A stretch of DNA of 64,000 bases, taken from NCBI GenBank assembly GCA_946811695.1, contig OX328132.1:129800208-129864207 (forward strand), in the 5' to 3' direction. This DNA comes from Gonocerus acuteangulatus (Eukaryota > Arthropoda > Insecta > Hemiptera > Coreidae). Under the pieces are notes generated by a model. The model was not told where the DNA came from, did no database searches, and worked only from the letters and a program-made list of their open reading frames with translations. Of the stretch, positions 8,395-17,330 are shown in pieces (positions within the stretch are counted from its first letter, which is position 1; the number at the start of each line of letters is the position of its first letter). Position numbers and translations under genes: made by a program.

Positions 8395-9085
8395 AATTAA
8401 ACCCCCGCTTTCCGATTGACCGATTCAGCTCATTTTTACAACACTTCTTTCTCATGAGTTACCCACGACGTATACCGCGTTTCGTTACAATACAGCAGAA
8501 ATTACGACCGGTATGAGTATATTAAGAATTTGGGTCAAGAGTAAACCCCCCCCCCTTCTAATGAACCGATTTAGTTTATTTTTACAACACATATTTACCT
8601 GTAGATTACCACTACGAATACCGAGTTTCGTCGAAATATACCAAAAATCACGGCTGGTAGTGGCGAATTGGTATTGTGGGTCCGGAGTAACCCCCCCCCC
8701 TCCTAATGAACCGATTTAGTTTATTTTTACAACAGTTATTTACCTGTGGATTACCACTACGAATACCGAGTTTCATCGAAATATACCAAAAATCACGGCT
8801 GGTAGTAGCGAATTGGTATTGTGGTTCCGGAGTAAACCCCCCCCCCTTCTAATGAACCGATTTAGTTCATTTTTATATCTCACTTTTCTCTCTATATTAC
8901 CACTACGAATACCAAGTTTCGTTGAAATATAACAAATATTACGGCTGACATAGTCAAATTAGTGTTTTGGGTTCGGGGTAAACCCCCCCTTCCGGTGGAC
9001 CAACTTTGGTGGTTAACGAACTCGTTCAATCGTTTGCTAATTGAACGCTATATACCAAGTTTCGTGACGAAAAAACAAAAACTCT
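8395..9085 (+). repeat. ~146-bp tandem repeat with C-tracts, 4-5 copies
   Basis: Each unit starts with AGTAAAC followed by 5-11 C, then TTCTAATGAACCGATTTAG, TTTATTTTTACAACA, TTACCACTACGAATACCGAG, TTTCGTCGAAATATACCAAA and a CGGCTGGTAGT-GCGAATTGG block. C-tracts lie at about 8402, 8546, 8691, 8837 and 8983, giving a 144-147 base period. The first and last units are clearly more diverged than the middle ones. The array ends at the (TA)n tract at 9107. Open frames across it are not conserved. Confidence 0.88.
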
Positions 9086-9100
9086 GGCCGCTATCGTGTT

Positions 9101-9104
9101 AACA

Positions 9105-9162
<58 letters not shown>

Positions 9163-9175
9163 TACAAGTAAATAA

Positions 9176-9228
<53 letters not shown>
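9101..9228. repeat. Paired (TA)n microsatellites
   Basis: Two TA tracts (about 9107-9160 and 9181-9228) separated by ACAAGTAAATAAATATATAC. They lie between the C-tract repeat and the inverted copy of the 1.4-kb repeat end. Confidence 0.95.
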
Positions 9229-9230
<2 letters not shown>

Positions 9231-9375
9231 CATATAAATTTGAGCCACCGTTATTTTCGGTCTCTAGGGGTTCTGAAACGCAAAATTTTCTAGTCGGCAC
9301 TTCCGGATTGTTTGATGAGATCAACCTTATAAGCGGGGTTCATCCCTATGAAGGGAGGGAGGAACCGCGCTAAAA
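9229..9375 (-). repeat. Inverted homologue of 1353-1490
   Basis: Reverse-complement copy of the repeat end at 1353-1490, including CTAGGGGTTCTGAAACGCAA, AGTCGGCACTTCCGGATTG, CTTATAAGCGGGGTTC and the terminal GGAGGAACCGCGCTA. The hairpin of the first copy is less perfect here. Confidence 0.8.
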
Positions 9376-10064
9376 TGTCATAAAAACGTTTTACCTTCAA
9401 TTATTACAAAATCCGGCAATTGAAATCAGTTTTTTTTTTTTTAATTTTGCATTTTTTTTTTAAAGATAAATATTTATTTTGAAAAAAATTATTGTTTCCT
9501 CGTAATTTGTTTATTAATTGTTCTTTCGTTTCAATATTTTGTTATTGACTTTATATGTAATAATTATGTTAAGAGAGTCGCGTTGGTAACCCATTAATAT
9601 ACAAATACATTAAAATAATTTGGGTTTTACGATACTAAATATAATATACTATTTGTTATAGTAGGTTTATAATAAGTCATGATGTTTAGACGTGTTTTAT
9701 TACAATTTGCCTTATTATGTGATGTCAACACAGGCCTCCTTATAAAATTTATAATAAAAATAAACTAATACATTTCAAGAAATTTGATTGTTTTTACAAA
9801 TGGTTTAATTTGTAGGCTGAAAAAGTAAACACAGGAACATTTAAATGATCTGAGATGTCTTCATTTCATTTAAAGTTATATATTTAAAGTTTTTGCAGCT
9901 TCTCAAACAAGCATAACATAGGTATATTTTCCATTACCATAAAATATAATTAAACATCCAAAAAATTAAAAAGAGAAAGAAAAGTTATTTGGGTGGGGTT
10001 TGTAGGCTATAGATAGCACTGGAGTCGATAAACGAATGCTATATTTAAGAACGGGTTGAGAGCA
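9376..10064. other. AT-rich unclassified DNA
   Basis: Very AT-rich with T- and A-runs near 9430-9470. No coding potential, RNA gene or tandem structure was seen. Confidence 0.5.
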
Positions 10065-10402
10065 CTTCACTGGAGACTCGCCCCTCGAGGCGATCCAGCC
10101 TAGTACAGTTAAAGATACACATATCTCTGTTTGGAACATCTAGAGTTAGTGTCTATCTCTCGACTTTAACAGCACCTACTTCACTCACTGCCTATCTAAA
10201 CTTCACTGGAGACTCGCCCCTCGAGGCGATCCAGCCTAGTACAGTTAAAGATACACATATCTCTCTATGGAACATCTAGAGTTAGTGTCTATCTCTCGAC
10301 TTTAACAGCACCTACTTCACTCACTGCCTATCTACACTTCACTGGAGACTCGCCCCTCGAGGCGATCCAGCTTAGTACAGTTAAAGATACACATCTCTCT
10401 CT
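10065..10402 (+). repeat. 136-bp tandem repeat, 2.5 copies
   Basis: Copies start at 10065, 10201 and 10337 with CTTCACTGGAGACTCGCCCC; the third stops near 10402. Copies are nearly identical, so the triplication is recent. Each unit holds an imperfect hairpin of two short helices, CTGGA/TCCAG and CGCC/GGCG (10070-10098 in copy 1), and a wider pair GTTAAAG/CTTTAAC about 55 bases apart. No known RNA family is recognised. Confidence 0.9.
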
Positions 10403-10680
10403 CAGATGTTTAAATTTTGGTTACGTTTGGAGTTAAAGAAGGATTAGAGTAATATATTTTATTAAGAGACATGAAGAGTTTTGGGAACTTCGCATATTTC
10501 CCTTAATATCTGGAAAACTGTTGGGAAATCGTGGAAGTGGATGAAAACTATTTGAAAGCTTATTATATTCTCTACAAAAAACGTTTAAAATACATTTTTG
10601 ATCAGGTGATGTCAATCAGAGAAATAAGTGCTTAAAACTTTTGAACAGGTTTTTGTCGTTGTTTAACTCAGTTTTTAACC
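10403..10680 (+). repeat. Copy of the ~350-bp dispersed unit
   Basis: Contains TTTTGGTTACGTTTGGAGTT, GAAGGATTAGAGTAA, CCTTAATATCTGGAAAAC, TCTCTACAAAAAACG and ATAAGTGCTTAAAAC in the same order as 1951-2190. It abuts the truncated third 136-bp unit, which suggests that insertion of one broke the other. Confidence 0.75.
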
Positions 10681-10995
10681 CTTACCTGTCTCGTGTAATT
10701 CTGGCAAAATCTTTAAAATATCTTCGCACTCCACTTCAAAATACACTAGTTAATATCTGTACCATAAAATGGTAGAAGAATAGGATAGATGAGAACAAAA
10801 CAACAGCCGAAATCGTTGCGATGACTAGCACAACTAGACGTCACTTCAAGAATCTTCACACGCCGCCTATCTCTTTTCGAAACGATTCCTTCCTCTTTGG
10901 AATGAAAATGAATAGCTGGTCATCTAGAATAGTAAATAGTATTAAAAATATGCCTAGAAGCTCTAGGAAAAGGACTAGAGAGGGAGGAATTGTAT
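10681..10995. other. Unclassified DNA before the 121-bp satellite
   Basis: No recognised feature. A short open frame beginning at 10821 runs into the satellite and shows no protein signature. Confidence 0.45.
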
Positions 10996-12470
10996 GCCGA
11001 ACAGGACCTCTAGCGCTAACTACCCTTGCCGGCCCCTGCTCGGGTTAGGACCAGTAGGACAGGCAGTGGGAGAATCAACAAGAGTAGGTTCACAGCATGG
11101 TTATGCCGGTCCCTCTTCGGCATAGGACCTCTAGCACTAACTACCCTTGCCGGTCCCTGCTCGGGTTAGGACCAGTAGGACAGGCAGTGGGAGAATCAAC
11201 AAGACTAGGTTTACAGCATTGTTATGCCGGTCCGTCTCCGGCATAGGATCTCTAGCACTAACTACCCTTGCCGGTCCCTGCTCGGGTTAGGAACAGTAGG
11301 ACAGGCAGTGGGAGAAACAACAAGACTAGGTTCACAGCAATGGTTATGCCGGTCCCTCTTCGGCATAGGACCTCTAGCACTAACTACCCTTGCCGGTCCC
11401 TGCTCGGGTTAGGAACAGTAGGACAGGCAGTGTGAGAATCAACAAGACTTGGTTCACGACATGCTTATGCCGGTCCCTCGTCGGCATAGGACCTCTAGCA
11501 CTGACTACCCTTGCCGGTCTCTGCTCGGGTTAGGACCAGTAGGACAGGCAGTGGGAGAATCAACAAGAGTAGGTTCACAGCATGGTTATGCCGGTCCCTC
11601 TTCGGCATAGGACCTCTAGCACTAACTACCCTTGCCGGTCCCTGCTCGGGTTAGGACCAGTAGGACAGGCAGTGGGAGAAACAACAAGACTAGGTTCACA
11701 GCAATGGTTATGCCGGTCCCTCTTCGGCATAGGACCTCTAGCACTAACTACCCTTGCCGGTCCCTGCTCGGGTTAGGAACAGTAGGACAGGCAGTGTGAG
11801 AATCAACAAGACTTGGTTCACGACATGCTTATGCCGGTCCCTCGTCGGCATAGGACCTCTAGCACTGACTACCCTTGCCGGTCTCTGCTCGGGTTAGGAC
11901 CAGTACGACAGGCAGCGGGAGAATCAACAAGACTAGGTTCACAGCAATGGTTATGCCGGTCCCTCTTTGGCATAGGACCTCTAGCACTAACTACCCTTGC
12001 CGGTCCCTGCTCAGGTTAGGACCAGTAGGACAGGCAGTGGGAGAATCAACAAGACTAGGTTCACAGCAATGGTTATGCCGGTCCCTCTTCGGCATAGGAC
12101 CTCTAGCACTAACTACCCTTGCCGGTCCCTGCTCGGGCTAGGAACAGTAGGACAGGCAGCGGGAGAATCAACAAGACTAGGTTCACAGCATGGTTATGCC
12201 GGTCCCTGCTCGGCATAGGACCTCTAGTACTAACTACCCTTGCCGGTCCCTGCTCGGGTTAGGAACAGTAGGACAGGCAGTGGGAGAATCAACAAGACTA
12301 GGTTCACAGCATGTTTATGCCGGTCCCTGCTCGGCATAGGACCTCTAGCACTAACTACCCTTGCCGGTCCCTGCTCGGGTTAGGAACAGTAGGACAGGCA
12401 GTGGGAGAATCAACAAGACTAGTTTCACAGCATGGTTATACCGGTCCCTCTTTGGTATAGGGCCGCTACG
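10996..12470 (+). repeat. 121/122-bp satellite array, about 12 copies
   Basis: Units read TTATGCCGGTCCCTCTTCGG, CATAGGACCTCTAGCACTAA, CTACCCTTGCCGGTCCCTGC, TCGGGTTAGGACCAGTAGGA, CAGGCAGTGGGAGAATCAAC, AAGACTAGGTTCACAGCATG. The CCTCTAGC landmark falls at 11007, 11128, 11249, 11371, 11492, 11613, 11735, 11856, 11978, 12100, 12221 and 12342. Each unit contains two diverged copies of TGCCGGTCCCT-n-CGG-n-TAGGACC, so it may derive from an ancestral half-unit. A TATGCCG/CGGCATA stem lies in each unit. A three-unit block (about 11335-11530) repeats at 11699-11895. Short open frames through it are by-products. Confidence 0.93.
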
Positions 12471-13126
12471 GGTTAATATGTGTCTCCTTCCCTTAGTTTT
12501 TCATTGCTTTTTATTTTTGTAATGGCTTAAAAAAAAGAAAAAAAATTAGTCCCGTAACAGGCCACAAGTGGCCTCAGGGGCATATACTGTAGAGGCATCT
12601 GATTCTTGACCATATGGCACACTAGGGAGATAGTGCGTGTCCTGCTCTTGATGAAGCTTTTTAACGTCCTGGTAACTTTATAGAATATTTATAATAATGG
12701 TAACAGAATGAAGTTACGTTTCGTTTTTTTTTCATTCATTCGCAAATACGCCCTAATGGAAATTCGAGCATTTTATGTGGTTCATCAACATACGATATCT
12801 CTCAAGTAAATTCATCAATTCAGCTAAATGATTGCTTTCCTCCCTGAACGGATATGGTTATGTGAGGATTGTGAATGTCTAATAGCTGAGGCCTGCGGTG
12901 GGCTCTTCAAATGGAGTCACTGATTTAGTATCAAAGGAGGGGGGAAAGGGGGGGGGCGGGGAGTGATCAATGAGTGAAGGAAACAGTAACACGCGAGTAA
13001 TCAAAGGCCCTCAACCAATTTTCGAAATCAACTCACATCAAAAAGGCTGACAGCTAGGCCTCTTTCAGACCCTTGATTCTCAGAGAAGGAAAATTAAAAA
13101 TCTTCCTTTGTACAAGAGGATTGGAT
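12471..13126. other. Unclassified DNA with a small palindrome and a G-rich run
   Basis: No gene was recognised. AGGCCAC-AA-GTGGCCT forms a 7-bp stem at 12559-12574. A G-rich run at 12937-12961 (GG, then runs of six, nine and four G) could form a G-quadruplex on the plus strand. Confidence 0.5.
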
Positions 13127-13291
13127 TCAAGCAATCCTCCCAGCTCGGTTCAAGGTAAAATTAATTAAAGCTTTCGCAACTTGTAAACTTTTAATTTCGT
13201 GTGAGAGCTCGAAGCCTCTGTGCACAAGCCCCAGATTTCACGTAATTAGATATTATTTCATGAAAACATTACTAAAGTATTATTTAGCATA

Positions 13292-13380
<89 letters not shown>

Positions 13381-13493
13381 GCATAATAATAATATAGTCA
13401 TATTTCCCTGAAATAATAATAAGGTGAAATCTAGGGCTTGTGCTCAAAGGCTTCGAGCTCTGGACCTTGAACCGAGCTGAGATGATTGCTTCA
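13127..13493. repeat. Imperfect palindrome flanking a CA/TA microsatellite
   Basis: CAGCTCGGTTCAAGGT (13141-13156) pairs with 13464-13479, AGAGCTCGAAGCCT (13204-13217) with 13448-13461, and GCACAAGCCC-AGATTTCAC (13222-13241) with 13424-13443. The left arm holds 47 bases (13157-13203) where the right arm has only 2, so the left arm gained, or the right arm lost, about 45 bases. The centre is a microsatellite. This may be a foldback element or a small MITE. Confidence 0.75.
13296..13378. repeat. (CA)n(TA)n compound microsatellite
   Basis: About 36 bases of CA followed by about 46 bases of TA at the centre of the palindrome. Confidence 0.95.
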
Positions 13494-13535
13494 ATGTGTA
13501 AACATGTCTTGAAGGCTTAATTATTTTCTCAAAAA

Positions 13536-13575
13536 ATGTATGGTGTCTGTGCTATTTTCCAAAGACACCATACAT
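13536..13575. other. Perfect 13-bp stem hairpin
   Basis: ATGTATGGTGTCT (13536-13548) is exactly complementary to AGACACCATACAT (13563-13575), with a 14-base loop. Function unknown. Confidence 0.8.
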
Positions 13576-13594
13576 ATATTCTTATGTATTTTGA

Positions 13595-13785
13595 CACGCT
13601 GAATCCGAATCTGGGCACCGTTTCACCCCACCACGTCAGGTTTAAGAGCATTTGAAGTTCAAATTTCGTATGAAATCTTTAGAAAAGAAATAACTTGAGC
13701 TTCCATGGTTTCGAATTCGAATCCGAGGTCTGTTTCACTCCATCGGCACAAAATCAAGGTCATTTCAAGGACAAATCTGTTTACA
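13595..13785 (+). repeat. Degenerate two-copy repeat
   Basis: 13597-13667 and 13711-13783 share the order GAATCCGA, CCGTTTCACCCCA or CTGTTTCACTCCA, GCA/CGTCA, AAGGTCATTT-like and AAATTTCG/AAATCTG, about 118 bases apart. Old and strongly diverged. The open frame at 13705-13935 lies over it and shows no protein signature. Confidence 0.45.
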
Positions 13786-13849
13786 TTGCACCAAATGAAT
13801 TTTCGACTGCAGATTCTGAAAGAACAGAAAATTTTACGTCCAGATACTA

Positions 13850-14236
13850 ATAAATGCTTAAAACTTCACAAGTGTTTTGTTTTTTTGAATATGTTATTGT
13901 CTAACTCATTTTTTAATTGGTCGCATTTTGCTTAAAATTGCATTTATCAGTAAATTTAGTATTTTAATAAAAGAAGACAAAAAAAAAAAATGGAAACTTA
14001 TTGGTAATAATATTTTCCTAGAGCGAACGTTGAGAGAGCGGGGGAGTCATTTCCGCTTAGGATACTGTCAGTTTCTTGTTGTGGCACTTTGAACTTCCTT
14101 CTCATTGAGATTTTATTTTTTATTTTTATCGAAAGATCAAACCCTACTAATGACTGTTTCTATTCCTTTACTAATGGCACTAGGGGCATGAACGGAACCG
14201 CGCTAAGGTGACGCACTTCCTGCGAGTCGCTAACTC
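13850..14236 (+). mobile_element. 3' part of a second MITE-like element copy
   Basis: Colinear with 3690-4045: AATGCTTAAAACT, TTTTCCTAGAGCGAACG, CTTAGGATACTGTCAGTTTC, TTCCTTCTCATTGAGATTTT, ATCGAAAGATCAAA, TTCCTTTACTAATGGCACT, then the terminal GAACGGAACCGCGCTAAGGT and CTTCCTGCGAGTCG. The left inverted end is missing, so this copy is truncated or rearranged. Confidence 0.75.
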
Positions 14237-14377
14237 CTGTAACATTTCTGGTGACATAATATGTCTATTGGCAGCATATGACAGCCCGGTTTGTCACCTA
14301 TATGGCTGAATTCGAATGCTTTTTATGATCGTCTTCAGAAAATAATATAATTATGGTATTCCTCGAAGCAATAAGTC

Positions 14378-14542
14378 TTGAAGAAGAGGCATGGTGGGGG
14401 CTGGTCTCCAGCTCATAATGGAGCAGTTATAACGAACTGGCACTATCAAAATTATCCAGGAAGATGGATTGGGAGATTTGGTCCTGCGCGTTGGCTAGTC
14501 CAAAGCTCTCACTTGGGTAGATTTAAGTCGGAAGTGCAGATA
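14378..14542 (+). pseudogene. C-terminal fragment of a DUF4817-type transposase
   Basis: Plus-strand fragment. HNGA (14414-14425) corresponds to the conserved HDGAPPH around the second catalytic Asp, here changed to Asn. It is followed by NYPGRWIGRFGPARW, matching the highly conserved PGRWIGRGGP-x-x-WP block, and by SSHLGRFK where SPDLTPLDF is expected, so the third catalytic Asp region is degraded. It is a different, more decayed copy than the one at 1-816, in the opposite orientation. The 114-bp satellite starts where it ends. Confidence 0.68.
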
Positions 14543-17330
14543 GTAGCCACTCAGGATATAAACCACTTCATCGCGGATCATGTGTGGACATGAGAGCTAA
14601 GGATCTTCCTGGCTACATCAGCCACGATGACGAGATGTCATCAGTCTACTCCAAGAAGGTAGTCAGGACATAAACCACTTCATCGCGGATCATGTGTGGA
14701 CATGAGAGCTAAGGATATTCCTGGCTACGTCAGCCACGATGACGAGATGTCGTCAGTCTTCTCCAAGAAGGTAGTCAGGACATAAACCACTTCATCGCGG
14801 ATCATGGGTGGACATGAGAGCTAAGAATCTTCCTGGCTACATCAGCCACGATGACGAGATGTCGTCAGTCTTCTCCAAGAAGGTAGTCAGGACATAAACC
14901 ACTTCATCGCGGATCATGTGTGGACAGGAGAGCTAAGGATCTTCCTGGCTACATCAGCCACGATGACGAGATGTCGTCAGTCTTCTCCAAGAAGGTAGTA
15001 AGGACATAAACCACTTCATCGCGGATCATGTGTGGACATGAGAGCTAAGGATCTTCCTGGCTACATCAGCCACGATGACGAGATGTCGTCAGTCTTCTCC
15101 AAGAAGGTAGTCAGGACATAAACCACTTCATCGCGGATCATGGGTGGACATGAGAGCTAAGGATCTTCCTGGCTACATCAGCCACGATGACGAGATGTCG
15201 TCAGTCTTCTCCAAGAAGGTAGTCAGGACATAAACCACTTCATCGCGGATCATGTGTCGACATGAGAGCTAAGGATCTTCCTGGCTACATCAGCCACGAT
15301 GACGAGATGTCGTCAGTCTTCTCCAAGAAGGTAGTCAGGACATAAACCACTTCATCCCGGATCATGTGTAGACATGAGAGCTAAGGATCTTCCTGGCTAC
15401 ATCAGCCACGATGGCGAGATGTCGTCAGTCTTCTCCAAGAAGGTAGTCAGGACATAAACCACTTCATCCCGGATCATGTGTAGACATGAGAGCTAAGGAT
15501 CTTCCTGGCTACATCAGCCACGATGACGAGATGTCGTCAGTCTTCTCCAAGAAGGTAGTAAGGACATAAACCACTTCATCGCGGATCATGTGTGGACATG
15601 AGAGCTAAGGATCTTCCTGGCTACATCAGCCACGATGGCGAGATGTCGTCAGTCTTCTCCAAGAAGGTAGTCAGGACATAAACCACTTCATCCCGGATCA
15701 TGTGTAGACATGAGAGCTAAGGATCTTCCTGGCTACATCAGCCAAGATGGCGAGATGTCGTCAGTCTTCTCCAAGAAGGTAGTCAGGACATAAACCACTT
15801 CATCCCGGATCATGTGTAGACATGAGAGCTAAGGATATTCCTCGCTACATCAGCCACGATGGCGAGATGTCGACAGAGTCTTCTCCAAGAAGGTAGTCAG
15901 GACATAAACCACTTCATCCCGGATCATGTGCGGACATGAGAGCTAAGGATATTCCTGGCTACATCAGCCATGATGGCGAGATGTCGACAGTCTTCTCCAA
16001 GAAGGTAGTCAGGACATAAACCACTTCATCCCGGATCATGTGTAGACATGAGAGCTAAGGATCTTCCTGGCTACATTAGCCACGATGGCGAGATGTCGAC
16101 AGTCTTCTCCAAGAAGGTAGTCAGGACATAATCCACTTCATCCCGGATCATGTGTGGACATGAGAGCTAAAGCTATTCCTGGCTACATCAGCCACGATGG
16201 CGAGATGTCGACAGTCTTCTCCAAGAAGGTAGTCAGGACATAAACCACTTCATCCCGGATCATGTGTGGACATGAGAGCTAAGGATCTTCCTGGCTACAT
16301 AAGCCAAGATGGCGAGATGTCGAATGTCTTCTCCAAGAAGGTAGTCAGGACATAAACCACTTCATCCCGGATCATGTGTGGACATGAGAGCTAAGGATCT
16401 TCCTGGCTACATCAGCCACGATGGCGAGATGTCGACAGTCTTCTCCACGAAGGTAGCCAGGACATAAACCACTTCATCCCGGATCATGTGTGGACATGAG
16501 AGCTAAGGATCTTCCTGGCTACATCAGCCACGATGGCGAGATGTCGACAGTCTTCTCCAAGAAGGTAGTCAGGACATAAGCCACTTCATCCCGGATCATG
16601 TGTGGACATGAGAGCTAAGGATCTTCCTGGCTACATCAGCCACGATGGCGAGATGTCGACAGTCTTCTCCAAGAAGGTAGTCAGGACATAAACCACTTCA
16701 TCCCGGATCATGTGTGGACATGAGAGCTAAGGATCTTCCTGGCTACATCAGCCACGATGGCGAGATGTCGACAGTCTTCTCCAAGAAGGTAGTCAGGACA
16801 TAAACCACTTCATCCCGGATCATGTGTGGACATGAGAGCTAAGGATCTTCCTGGCTACATCAGCCACGATGGCGAGATGTCGACAGTCTACTCCAAGAAG
16901 GTAGTCAGGACATAAACTACTTCATCCCGGATCATGTGTGGACATCAGAGCTAAGGATATTCCTGGCTACATCAGCCACGATGGCGAGATGTCGACAGTC
17001 TTCTCCAAGAAGGTAGTCAGGACATAAACCACTTCATCCCGGATCATGTGTGGACATGAGAGCTAAGGATCTTCCTGGCTACATCAGCCACGATGGCGAG
17101 ATGTCGACAGTCTTCTCCAAGAAGGTAGTCAGGACATAAACCACTTCATCCCGGATCATGTGTGGACATGAGAGCTCAGGATCTTCCTGGCTACATCAGC
17201 CACGATGGCGAGATGTCGACAGTCTTCTCCAAGAAGGTAGTCAGGACATAAACCACTTCATCCCGGATCATGTGTGGACATGAGAGCTAAGGATCTTCCT
17301 GGCTACATCAGCCACGATGGCGAGATGTCG
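14543..17330 (+). repeat. Edge zone of the satellite: 112-bp variants
   Basis: From the left edge to about 15850 units carry ATGACGAGATGTCGTCAGTC (GAC and GTC in place of GGC and GAC), mostly with GCGG. A mixed zone follows at about 15380-15850, then units with GGCGAGATGTCGACAGTC dominate to about 17330. Nearly all are 112 bases. After that the CAGAGTC 114-base form takes over. This is the classic graded edge of a satellite, with the core homogenised differently from the margin. Confidence 0.85.

Noticed and set aside
8220..8719. Two plus-strand open frames of 98 and 68 residues
   Set aside because: They lie over the C-tract tandem repeat and its left flank, and are not kept in the other units.
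1426..9324. Tyr-Ile repeat proteins on both strands
   Set aside because: Translations of (TA)n tracts; the flanks belong to non-coding dispersed repeats and reading frames are not shared between copies.
10821..12218. Open frames of 62-88 residues across the 121-bp satellite
   Set aside because: They follow the tandem unit, contain one or two unit repeats and end at the same place in each; a by-product of the repeat.
13690..13730. GGTTTCGAATTCGAATCC resembling a tRNA T-arm or internal B box
   Set aside because: No acceptor stem, anticodon arm or A box lies at the right distance; it is part of a degenerate two-copy repeat.
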